Shown: piece by piece, positions 33,422 to 41,265 of the stretch | Layout of the letters: each line of letters starts with the position of its first letter | Numbering within the stretch: the stretch's first letter is position 1 | From: Thiomicrorhabdus sp965603495 | GTDB lineage: Bacteria > Pseudomonadota > Gammaproteobacteria > Thiomicrospirales > Thiomicrospiraceae | Direction: 5' to 3' | NCBI GenBank assembly: GCA_965603495.1 | Contig: CBFDDF010000001.1 | Span: 248,001-312,000 of the forward strand | DNA: 64,000 bases | The notes under the pieces: model-generated | What the model saw: only the letters and a program-made list of their open reading frames with translations | What the model was told of the DNA's origin: nothing | The model's database searches: none | Position numbers and translations under genes: made by a program

Positions 33422-35494
33422 TTATGGAGGGCTATTAAGCCAATCGATGAATTCATTGGCAGGCATCGGTTTTCCGAATTTATAGCCTTGGAAAATATCG
33501 CAATGTTTGTCTTGGAAAAAGTCTACTTGATCATCTTGCTCAATGCCTTCGGCAACCACTTCTAAATTCAAACTTTTCGCCATGGCAAGTATGGTGCGTG
33601 CAATCGCTTGGCCTTCTTGATTATCTAGGTTGAGAACGAATGAACGGTCAATTTTGATGGTATCAATTGGGAATTTATGTAAATACGCTAAAGAGGAGTA
33701 GCCTGTACCAAAATCATCAATGGAAAGAGCAATCCCCAAGGCTTTAAGACCATTTAGGATATTGATATTGGTTTCTGCATCACTCATCGCTAAGCTTTCG
33801 GTGATTTCTAAATCAATAAAACGAGCGGGTAATGTCGATTGGCTAATGACCGATTGAACATCTTCCATTAGATTAGATTGAGTGAATTGACGACCGGATA
33901 GATTGATACCGATGCGCATTTGGGTAAACCCCATTTGATGCCAAATTTCGGCTTGCTGAACCGCGACTTGGAGCACATGGCGACCAATATCAAGAATCAG
34001 TCCAGTGCTTTCGGCCAAAGGTATGAAAATCACTGGAGAGATAACGCCGAGTTTAGGGTGGCGCCAACGGACGAGTGCTTCGGCACCCGAAGGTTGTAAA
34101 GTTTTAGCATCCACTTGTGGCTGAAAATAGACCTCGATTTGGTTGCGTTTCACAGCTCGTCGCAAATCGTTTTCTAAGGTGAGTAGGTCTTGTACTTCAG
34201 CATTCATGTCTGCGTGATAGAACACAAACTGATTGCCACCTTGCGACTTAGCGGTAGCTCTAGCGATATTGGCATGTGTCAATAAGGCCTCTGCGGATTC
34301 GGCGTCATCAGGAATGACTGATACGCCGACACTATAACTGATGAATTGTTCACCGTTATTAAGCATAAAAGGTGCGTTCAGGTCACTAATGATTCGGCTG
34401 ACCAATAATTTCAACTCGTTTAAATCTTTAAGTTGTCTAATCAATATAGCGAATTCATCACTACCCAAGCGGGCGACAAAATCATTTTCACGGGTAATGC
34501 GGTTGAGTCTTTGTGCTAAAGAGAGTAACAGAAGGTCACCCTGTTCTTGACCCAAGTTAGTGTTAACCTTTTTGAAACGGTCTATATCGAAAATGACCAC
34601 GGCACTCAATGTATTGGCTCTCTGTTGTGCGATAAAGGCATTGAGCGTTTTACTGAAAGTAATTCGATTAGGCAGGTCGGTCAATCCGTCATGCTGTGAT
34701 TGATAGTGCACTAAAGTTTCGGCTTTGTGTAAACGGCTAATGTCTTGAACAGAGCCGGATATTTTGTGAATCTGACCACTCTCTTGGTAAGTCACCTCAC
34801 CTAAAAATTCAATATGATTCAAATTACCGTTAGGTTGTAGAACTCGGACACTGACGGCAAGATGAGATTGCCCCTGGTTGGCTTCAGAAATGGCCTGTTG
34901 AATGATTGGCTTGTCTTTAGGCAATATATTGCTTAGGAATTGTTCTAAAGAAATTCCGGCTTGTTTAGGTATACCAAACTGTGAAAACGCAGACTGTGAA
35001 CCAGAAACTTCGTTATTGGTAGCGTCCCACTCCCAGTAGCCTAATTTAGAAATTTTTTGTGCGAAAGTTAATTGTGCTTGATTGTCCCGAAGTTGATCCT
35101 CAGCCATTGAGTTACGTAATGCATATTTGATCCGCTGCTTGAGTACACCGTGGTGAATAGGCGTGGTGACGAAGTCAGTAGCACCAGCTTCAAAAGCCTG
35201 TTCAATCGTATCCAAATCTTCTAGCGGGGTAAGCATTAGGATTGGAATAGAGCGCGTCTGCTCAAAGTTCCGAATCGCCTGAGTGGTCTTAAATCCAACT
35301 CTTTCGGGCAGCTTTGCATCAATCAAAACTAAGTTGGGTTTGGTTTCAATATAAAGTGAAAAACCCTGGCTGCCCTTATTGGCCGTTTTGACTCGGTAGC
35401 CTGAACTTGTCAAAACTTGTGTCAGCGTCTGGCGAGTGACTTCGTTAGCTTCAATAATGAGAATAAGGGGTGTGTTGTCGGAGGGCGTTTGCAT
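33422..35494 (-). CDS. Response regulator with PAS, GGDEF and EAL domains
   Basis: A c-di-GMP signalling protein of about 690 residues. In order: a receiver domain with phospho-acceptor Asp in L-V-L-I-D-A-K-L-P-E, a PAS domain, a GGDEF domain whose signature reads R-L-G-S-D-E-F, and an EAL domain with A-E-A-L-V-R-W-R-H-P and D-D-F-G-T-G-Y-S-S-L. The Gly-to-Ser change suggests a weak or inactive cyclase, so the likely output is c-di-GMP breakdown. The frame can start at TTG 35521; ATG 35494 leads straight into the receiver. No partner kinase adjoins it. Confidence 0.9.
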   Translation of the reverse strand: MQTPSDNTPLILIIEANEVTRQTLTQVLTSSGYRVKTANKGSQGFSLYIETKPNLVLIDAKLPERVGFKTTQAIRNFEQTRSIPILMLTPLEDLDTIEQAFEAGATDFVTTPIHHGVLKQRIKYALRNSMAEDQLRDNQAQLTFAQKISKLGYWEWDATNNEVSGSQSAFSQFGIPKQAGISLEQFLSNILPKDKPIIQQAISEANQGQSHLAVSVRVLQPNGNLNHIEFLGEVTYQESGQIHKISGSVQDISRLHKAETLVHYQSQHDGLTDLPNRITFSKTLNAFIAQQRANTLSAVVIFDIDRFKKVNTNLGQEQGDLLLLSLAQRLNRITRENDFVARLGSDEFAILIRQLKDLNELKLLVSRIISDLNAPFMLNNGEQFISYSVGVSVIPDDAESAEALLTHANIARATAKSQGGNQFVFYHADMNAEVQDLLTLENDLRRAVKRNQIEVYFQPQVDAKTLQPSGAEALVRWRHPKLGVISPVIFIPLAESTGLILDIGRHVLQVAVQQAEIWHQMGFTQMRIGINLSGRQFTQSNLMEDVQSVISQSTLPARFIDLEITESLAMSDAETNINILNGLKALGIALSIDDFGTGYSSLAYLHKFPIDTIKIDRSFVLNLDNQEGQAIARTILAMAKSLNLEVVAEGIEQDDQVDFFQDKHCDIFQGYKFGKPMPANEFIDWLNSPP

Positions 35495-35609
35495 ATTATG
35501 GTGAGAATTACTGATTATCAAGGCCTCATTTTATCGGCTTATACGCTAAATTCAACAAGTAAATACTTGTGAGCCTAAATACTTCGATACTGTGCTCAGT
35601 GAATTAGGC

Positions 35610-36047
35610 TTAAGTCTCTAGCCAAAAGGTCACTGGGCCATCATTAGTTAAAGAAACTTGCATATCTGCACCAAATTGTCCAGTTTGAATGAAGGTTGAA
35701 TGGGCACGCATCTTTACGACAAATTCATCAAACCACAATGAAGCGAGTTCTGGTTTTGCGGCACTAGAAAAACTCGGTCTAAGGCCTTTTTGGGTATCAG
35801 CTGCCAGTGTGAATTGCGGAACTAATAGTAAACCACCGTTGATTTGTTGAACATTGAGATTCATCCTATCGTTTTCATCTGCAAATAGCCGGTAGTAGCG
35901 TAATTTGTGCACCATTTTGTCGATATTCTGTGAGTTATCATCCGGTTGAAAGCCGGTTAAAACGACCAGGCCTGGTCCTATTTCGCCAATCATCTTGTGA
36001 TTGACCTCTACCTTAGCTTGCGTTACACGTTGAATCAGGCAGATCAT
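35610..36047 (-). CDS. dtd: D-aminoacyl-tRNA deacylase
   Basis: Removes D-amino acids mischarged onto tRNA. The 145-residue sequence carries the C-terminal catalytic motif N-D-G-P-V-T-F-W-L-E-T and R-V-T-Q-A-K-V-E-V near the start. The other active-site motif, usually S-Q-F-T-L, reads P-Q-F-T-L here. The length is normal. It overlaps the preceding aminopeptidase gene by four bases (ATGA), a pairing seen in other gammaproteobacteria. An iterated palindrome encodes G-P-G-L-V-V in the first quarter. Confidence 0.93.
   Translation of the reverse strand: MICLIQRVTQAKVEVNHKMIGEIGPGLVVLTGFQPDDNSQNIDKMVHKLRYYRLFADENDRMNLNVQQINGGLLLVPQFTLAADTQKGLRPSFSSAAKPELASLWFDEFVVKMRAHSTFIQTGQFGADMQVSLTNDGPVTFWLET
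35965..35976. repeat. Iterated palindrome 11
   Basis: Exact copy inside dtd, 14-base palindrome; the frame reads G-P-G-L-V. Confidence 0.85.
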
Positions 36048-37009
36048 AACATCTCTAACTGGGTGATAAATTGATCCGTCGCTTCTACCAGCGCTTCTGC
36101 GTTTTCGAGTTCCATGGCGGAGTGTCCTGCATGATTGCAGACAATGAGCTTGGATTGCGGGAGTCTTTCGTGCAGGTCAAATGCCTGGTTGATGGGACAA
36201 ACCATATCATAACGGCCGTGGATAATAATGGATGGAATATGGCTGATGGCTTGGCTGTGATTGAGGATTTGATTGTCCTCAATAAAAGCCTGGTGGTAAA
36301 AATAATGACACTCTATTCTTGCCATGGCTAAGGCATGGTAAGGCTTGCTGAAATGGTCGACGGTGTTTGGGTCAGTCTCTAAGTTTGAAGTTCTGCCTTC
36401 CCAGGTCGACCAGGCTTCGGCGGCTCGCATCCTTTCAATCTCATTGTCACTCGTCAGCAGTTGATGGTATGCCTCAATTATATTTGAGCGATTTCCAGGG
36501 GTAATAGGCGCGATAAAATCTGCCCAATATTCAGGATAAAACCGATCAGCCCCCGATTGGTAAAACCAATTCACATCCTGTTTGCGACACAGGAAGATGC
36601 CGCGTAGGATCAAACCGAATACTCTTTCTGGATAAGCCTGAGCATACAGCAAAGAAAGTGTGGAGCCCCATGAACCACCAAACAATAACCACTTATCGAT
36701 TTTTAAGTGGCGACGAATCTTATCCATGTCTTCAATAAGGTGTGCAGTAGTGTTGTTGGTTAGGCAAGCATGTGGTCTTGATTGGCCACACCCGCGTTGA
36801 TCAAACAAAATGATTCGGTAGGCTTGAGGGTCAAAGAATTGTCGATGTATCGCACTGTACCCACCACCGGGTCCACCATGTACAAAGACAACTGGAATGC
36901 CGTTTGGATTGCCGCACTCTTCAATATGTAACGTGTGCGTGCTATCCACTTGTAAGCTGTGTTGCACAAAGGGTTCAATCGAAGGGTAAAGGATAGATTG
37001 CAAAGGCAT
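36044..37009 (-). CDS. pip: Proline iminopeptidase
   Basis: A cytoplasmic S33-family peptidase that removes N-terminal proline. The 321-residue alpha/beta hydrolase shows V-H-G-G-P-G-G-G, D-Q-R-G-C-G-Q-S-R-P-H, the nucleophile G-G-S-W-G-S-T-L, the acid in H-G-R-Y-D-M-V-C-P and the His in H-A-G-H-S. GGAAG lies 6 bases before the ATG. It lies between typA (upstream, with a terminator in the gap) and dtd, with which it overlaps and must be cotranscribed. Confidence 0.93.
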   Translation of the reverse strand: MPLQSILYPSIEPFVQHSLQVDSTHTLHIEECGNPNGIPVVFVHGGPGGGYSAIHRQFFDPQAYRIILFDQRGCGQSRPHACLTNNTTAHLIEDMDKIRRHLKIDKWLLFGGSWGSTLSLLYAQAYPERVFGLILRGIFLCRKQDVNWFYQSGADRFYPEYWADFIAPITPGNRSNIIEAYHQLLTSDNEIERMRAAEAWSTWEGRTSNLETDPNTVDHFSKPYHALAMARIECHYFYHQAFIEDNQILNHSQAISHIPSIIIHGRYDMVCPINQAFDLHERLPQSKLIVCNHAGHSAMELENAEALVEATDQFITQLEML

Positions 37010-37079
37010 GGTCTACTTCCATTATTATTTGCATAACAGTGTACTTGAAAACCCCGTTTAGAAACAATCTGCCAGGCAT

Positions 37080-37115
37080 AAAAAAAGCCGGCACTATTAA
37101 AATAGTTACCAGCTT
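37080..37115 (-). terminator. Terminator of typA
   Basis: On the minus strand AAGCTGG...ACTATT pairs with AATAGT...CCGGCTT, with a small bulge and one wobble, followed by seven T. It stands 45 bases after the typA stop, before pip. Confidence 0.75.
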
Positions 37116-37160
37116 ATGATAAGAAGTCAGCGCTTGATCAGAGCGCTCAGTGATTCTTAT

Positions 37161-38981
37161 TTATTTTTTAGAACGTGAAGCTTGCTTACGTCCGGCTTCA
37201 GTTAAAACCTTCTTACGGATACGAACGCTTTCAGGGGTTACTTCAACTAGCTCATCATCATCGATGAACTCAAGCGCTTGCTCAAGTGAGAAACGAATCG
37301 GTGGAACCAGTGTTAACGCTTCATCGGTACCAGAAGCACGCATATTCGTTAACTGCTTACCTTTAATCGGGTTAACCGTTAAATCGTTTGCACGGCTGTG
37401 AAGACCGATAACCATACCTTCATAAACGTCTTCTGCGTGACCGATATATAGACGACCACGATCCTGAAGGTTGAATAGACCGAATGCAGCAGCTTTACCT
37501 TGCGCAATAGAGATCAATACACCGTTAGTACGATCACCTAAAGTACCTTTAAACTTAGGGCCGTAATGAGAGAAGCTAGAGAACAGTAAACCGTTACCTT
37601 GAGTCGCTGTCATGAATTCTGTACGGAAGCCAATCAATCCACGTGATGGAATGATAAAGTCGATACGGACGCGACCATGACCATCAGGAATCATGTCCTT
37701 CATTTCTGCCTTACGCATCCCTAGCTTTTCCATAACAGTCCCTTGAGACTCTTCTGGAACATCAACGGTTAGGTTCTCATAAGGTTCTTGAGTTTCGCCA
37801 TCAATTTCACGGAAAATAACTTCCGGACGAGAGATACCCATCTCAAAACCTTCACGACGCATGGTTTCAATCAATACAGAAAGATGAAGTTCACCACGAC
37901 CTGAAACACGGAATTTATTCGCATCTTCAGTATCTTCAACACGCAATGCAACGTTAGTGATTAATTCTTTGTCCAAACGCTCACGAATCTGACGTGACGT
38001 TAACAGCTTACCTTCTTGACCAACGAAAGGTGAGTTGTTTACTTGGAACGTCATGCTCACAGTAGGTTCATCAATCGTCAAAGATGGTAAAGGCTCAGGG
38101 TGGTTAGGATCACAAATAGTTTCAGAGATTTTCAGCGGGTCAAAACCAGCAAAAGCAATAATATCACCGGCGTGCGCTTCATCAATCGTGATGCGCTCTA
38201 GGCCGTGATAACCGAAGATTTCTGCAAACTTACCGTTACGAATATTCCCTGAGTTATCAACGATACGTACCTGCATACCTGTCTGAACAGAACCACGTTT
38301 AATACGTCCAGTTCCGATAACACCTTTATAGGTGTCATAATCAAGAGAGATAACCTGAACCTGGAAAGGTCCACCTAAGTCTACGTCAGGTGGAGAAACC
38401 TTATCAACGATCGTCTGGAAAATAGGCTCCATATCGCCTTCACGAACGGTTTCTTCAAAACCAGAGAAGCCGTTTAGACCAGATGCATAGATAACGTTGA
38501 AGTCCATCTGTTCATCGGTTGCACCCAAGCGATCGAAAAGATCGAAAGTCTGGTCAAGTACCCAGTCAGGGCGCGCGCCAGGACGGTCGATTTTATTGAT
38601 AACAACAATCGGCTTTAAACCTTGAGCAAGTGCTTTTTCAGTTACGAAACGCGTTTGCGGCATAGGCCCTTCAACCGCGTCAACCAATAGCAATACAGAG
38701 TCAACCATAGAAAGGATACGCTCTACTTCACCACCGAAATCGGCGTGGCCTGGAGTATCTACGATGTTGATACGGTAGTCATGCCACTTAACCGCAGTGT
38801 TTTTAGAAAGGATTGTTATTCCACGCTCTTTTTCAAGATCGTTAGAATCCATTAATCGCTCACCAGTATCCTTACGTATATCCAACGTTCCAGATTGCTT
38901 TAATAGTTGGTCTACCAGGGTTGTTTTTCCGTGGTCAACGTGGGCAATAATTGCGATATTGCGAATATGTTGAGTTGTCAT
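37161..38981 (-). CDS. typA: Ribosome-associated GTPase TypA/BipA
   Basis: A translational GTPase that helps 50S subunit assembly, mainly in cold or stress. The 606-residue protein has the G1 motif A-H-V-D-H-G-K-T-T, D-T-P-G-H-A-D-F-G-G-E, N-K-I-D-R-P-G-A-R-P and, towards the C-terminus, the TypA signature G-R-V-R-I-D-F-I-I-P-S-R-G-L-I-G-F-R and the R-A-N-D-L-T-V-N region. The length is standard. It has its own terminator. The 277-base upstream gap holds no certain gene. Confidence 0.97.
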   Translation of the reverse strand: MTTQHIRNIAIIAHVDHGKTTLVDQLLKQSGTLDIRKDTGERLMDSNDLEKERGITILSKNTAVKWHDYRINIVDTPGHADFGGEVERILSMVDSVLLLVDAVEGPMPQTRFVTEKALAQGLKPIVVINKIDRPGARPDWVLDQTFDLFDRLGATDEQMDFNVIYASGLNGFSGFEETVREGDMEPIFQTIVDKVSPPDVDLGGPFQVQVISLDYDTYKGVIGTGRIKRGSVQTGMQVRIVDNSGNIRNGKFAEIFGYHGLERITIDEAHAGDIIAFAGFDPLKISETICDPNHPEPLPSLTIDEPTVSMTFQVNNSPFVGQEGKLLTSRQIRERLDKELITNVALRVEDTEDANKFRVSGRGELHLSVLIETMRREGFEMGISRPEVIFREIDGETQEPYENLTVDVPEESQGTVMEKLGMRKAEMKDMIPDGHGRVRIDFIIPSRGLIGFRTEFMTATQGNGLLFSSFSHYGPKFKGTLGDRTNGVLISIAQGKAAAFGLFNLQDRGRLYIGHAEDVYEGMVIGLHSRANDLTVNPIKGKQLTNMRASGTDEALTLVPPIRFSLEQALEFIDDDELVEVTPESVRIRKKVLTEAGRKQASRSKK

Positions 38982-39258
38982 TAATGGCTCTCTATTTTAC
39001 GAATGGTTTCTTACACTTAGCGAATCCCGATAAATTTTTCAGGGATTGGTATTGCGCTAAGGAATTGAAAAAGAAGGTATTATAATGAAATACTCAAGAA
39101 TTGATAGTTTAATCAGTGCTTTTATTGTGGATAACTTGGATTCTGCAGTTTTCTGTTTTAGAGGGATTTGTAAAAATCCAAGATTTATCCCCATCTGCTA
39201 AAAGTAAGGCACTCTTCAATTGACGCCAAATTTTAGTGTTTTTATGCTCTATTTTTCA

Positions 39259-39759
39259 TCAATCGTAAGTCTGGAGGATTTTGTTTTGAGCATGATAGGT
39301 TTGCAGTATGCCAAAAGCCATCGTGCCTAGTATTAGGCCTCCTAACGTAAATAACGCGCCTACTTTTCCTTCACCAAGCATTGCCGGTACCGTGCCAGGG
39401 CAAGATGCCGTCATTGCCCAGCCAATTCCAAAGATAAAAGCACCTGCAATTAATCCTTGCTGATAGGGTTTTTTTACAAAATCAACTTCAACACCCGTCG
39501 CGATTGCACGTACCTGATATTTCTTTAAAAGGCTGACGCCGATAAACGCCACGACAATCGCTGTGCCAATGACTTGGATCAGTTGAAAATCAATCATTAG
39601 GAACATTTTGGCGTGATAATCGTAAGTGGTTGCGCCAGCATGGCTCATGAAATATCCAAATACAACGCCTAACAATAACCCCATAATGTCCGTACGATAA
39701 GCGTAACCATAATTGGTCACGGTGAGTTTGATGCTTTTTAATAGCGGTAAGTTATACAT
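39259..39759 (-). CDS. YeeE/YedE-family sulfur transport protein, second half
   Basis: A membrane protein of about 166 residues with four helices, one half of a split YeeE/YedE (TsuA-like) transporter that imports thiosulfate or related sulfur compounds. The key Cys lies in M-T-A-S-C-P-G-T-V-P-A-M. A GTG at 39771 could also start it, but TGGA is better spaced for ATG 39759. It follows the other half on the same strand with an 86-base gap. The pair fits a sulfur-oxidising lifestyle, though such genes also occur elsewhere. Confidence 0.85.
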   Translation of the reverse strand: MYNLPLLKSIKLTVTNYGYAYRTDIMGLLLGVVFGYFMSHAGATTYDYHAKMFLMIDFQLIQVIGTAIVVAFIGVSLLKKYQVRAIATGVEVDFVKKPYQQGLIAGAFIFGIGWAMTASCPGTVPAMLGEGKVGALFTLGGLILGTMAFGILQTYHAQNKILQTYD

Positions 39760-39857
39760 TGTTGTTTCCACTTTGGTACTGAATGTTTACTGGCTAATCT
39801 ACTCATACTTAAAGACTTGTTGGCTTCAAGTATGTCTGAGTCAGAATAGGCTAAGGC

Positions 39858-40346
39858 TTAGAAGTTAAATAGTAGATGCGTGGTGATAAATGCACTCATA
39901 AAAAAGATGGTCGCTGCCAATAAGCTCGTAGGGTTGAGCATGGCACCGCCAACTAGCGCGTGTCCCGTTGTACAGGCACCAGCCAGTCGTGCACCAAATC
40001 CGAGTAGCATTCCGCCAAATATAAGCCAGAGGGCTTTGGCTGCAAGGCTTTGCGGTAATATGGCATCATACATGCCCATGTCAAAGCTCAAGTGCCAGGC
40101 TTCAGTTGAGTCTAAGGCGCTTAGAAAACCGCCAATGGGAATACCAACCAGAAACCAGAGTTTGGTATTGTATTTATTGCGGTATTCACCAATATGATAA
40201 TACTTAACGCGTTTGCTGAGTAGACCGCAGACATTACCATAGCCCGTTGAGCAACCCGCCGGCTTACCAATCAGCCAAAAATGTAGCACCACAAAAAGGC
40301 CCATTGCAAGACCTGCTAGCCATCCAGACCAGACTGTAATTTCCAT
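39858..40346 (-). CDS. YeeE/YedE-family sulfur transport protein, first half
   Basis: A 162-residue, four-helix membrane protein and partner of the next gene. Candidate substrate-relay cysteines are in P-A-G-C-S-T-G-Y-G-N (about 30-38) and A-G-A-C-T-T-G-H-A-L-V-G-G (about 124-136). The motifs match the DUF395 repeats of TsuA-type thiosulfate transporters, here on two polypeptides. AAGGA precedes the ATG by 9 bases. A good sigma-70-type promoter lies 40-70 bases upstream. Confidence 0.87.
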   Translation of the reverse strand: MEITVWSGWLAGLAMGLFVVLHFWLIGKPAGCSTGYGNVCGLLSKRVKYYHIGEYRNKYNTKLWFLVGIPIGGFLSALDSTEAWHLSFDMGMYDAILPQSLAAKALWLIFGGMLLGFGARLAGACTTGHALVGGAMLNPTSLLAATIFFMSAFITTHLLFNF

Positions 40347-40387
40347 TAGTGTTTCCTTATAAATAAAACTTATGTCACTTGCGGCGT

Positions 40388-40416
40388 ATTTTATGTCTTT
40401 TGTTGGGGGGAGTCAA
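40388..40416 (-). promoter_or_regulatory. Sigma-70-type promoter of the YeeE pair
   Basis: On the minus strand TTGACT (40416-40411) and TAAAAT (40393-40388) are separated by exactly 17 bases. Transcription would begin near 40381, giving a short leader to the ATG at 40346. This is the best-matching promoter I found in the window. Confidence 0.6.
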
Positions 40417-40554
40417 AATAGAAAATTAAAGATTAATAGATTATTAAATGAATAGGCTACTCATACCCACTTTTTGAGCACGGTTATATTAAATTGAACT
40501 TTTTTTGCAATTTAAGGGGGTTGAAAAAGCGGTCTGAATAAGGAGTTTGATGAG

Positions 40555-40749
40555 CTAATAGATATCTTCGTCTTCACTCAATACTTGGATGTCCGCCTTG
40601 CCAGTATGGTCAATATCGACTATTAAATGAATGGGACGACAACAGACGAAACAATCTTCAATGTATTCTTGGTGTGGTTCTGATGGATCCACAATTAATT
40701 CAATCGTTTCCCAACAGTAGGGGCATTGTATCTTTTGAGTGTCTAACAT
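40555..40749 (-). CDS. CPXCG-type cysteine-rich zinc-ribbon protein
   Basis: A 64-residue protein of the 'CPXCG motif' family, common next to unrelated genes in gammaproteobacteria. Zinc-ligand pairs are C-P-Y-C (residues 9-12) and C-F-V-C-C-R-P (33-39); the usual Gly after the first pair is Trp here. The Y-I-E-D-C stretch between them and the acidic C-terminus are typical. Its function is unknown. It stands alone on the minus strand; the nearest plus-strand gene diverges from it. Confidence 0.85.
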   Translation of the reverse strand: MLDTQKIQCPYCWETIELIVDPSEPHQEYIEDCFVCCRPIHLIVDIDHTGKADIQVLSEDEDIY

Positions 40750-40847
40750 GGCTTTTACCTAGCTTTTATTAACGCTGATATTTTAACCATTGCGTACAGT
40801 ATGTTGCATGAGGTTTAAGGGTTTTTTGTGGTTGAGCCTAAAAAACG

Positions 40848-40859
40848 GCCAGGCCTGGT
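40848..40859. repeat. Iterated palindrome 12
   Basis: Core CCAGGCCTGG with G at the first base of the 12-mer. In the spacer between the divergent zinc-ribbon and YjfB-like genes. Confidence 0.8.
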
Positions 40860-40949
40860 TGTTATATAAGTCTTATTTGTTAAGCTTAAGTTTTAGATAT
40901 ATTGCCGATAACCTGTTTGGAAGTGTTATATATATTTGAGGTAAAGGTT

Positions 40950-41165
40950 ATGGATATTTCAGGGGTTTCAGCAAATGGGGCGGTGAGTGGAGTATTGGCT
41001 CAGCAACAGGTTTATAGTCAAGGGCAAGTAGGTGTCTCCATGCTCAAAAAGGCGTTGGATACCCAAACGCAAAACGCTCTGGCTTTAGTGCAATCCATCC
41101 CCCAAGCGCCATCGACTCAAGGTTTACCGGCTAATCTAGGCAATACTATCGATACAACGGTTTAG
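40950..41165 (+). CDS. YjfB-like putative motility protein
   Basis: A 71-residue soluble protein that starts M-D-I-S-G-V-S-A and contains V-G-V-S-M-L-K-K-A-L-D-T-Q and a Pro-rich end, matching the YjfB family ('putative motility protein'). The frame is open from 40902, but GGTAAAGG lies just before ATG 40950, which gives the family's usual N-terminus. No flagellar genes are near, so the motility label is by family name only. It converges on metH with a terminator between. Confidence 0.8.
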   Translation: MDISGVSANGAVSGVLAQQQVYSQGQVGVSMLKKALDTQTQNALALVQSIPQAPSTQGLPANLGNTIDTTV

Positions 41166-41188
41166 TGTTTAAGTGGTCACTCGTTATT

Positions 41189-41200
41189 ACCAGGCCTGGT
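41189..41200. repeat. Iterated palindrome 13
   Basis: Exact copy, T/A flanks, 23 bases after the YjfB-like stop and just before the metH terminator. Confidence 0.85.
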
Positions 41201-41212
41201 AAGTTTGATAAA

Positions 41213-41243
41213 AAAAAAGCCTAAGATCAACTTAGGCTTTTTT
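41213..41243. terminator. Bidirectional terminator between the YjfB-like gene and metH
   Basis: A GCCTAAG/CTTAGGC stem with a 5-base loop is flanked by six A on the left and six T on the right, so it works for both converging genes. It lies just beyond an iterated palindrome. Confidence 0.85.
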
Positions 41244-41265
41244 GTTTAATGACGTCAATACTGAC

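Noticed and set aside
39085..39201. 38-codon plus-strand ORF upstream of typA (starts M-K-Y-S-R-I-D)
   Set aside because: AAGAAGG precedes it, but there is no recognisable feature, and TATAAT overlaps the start. It is too weak to call.
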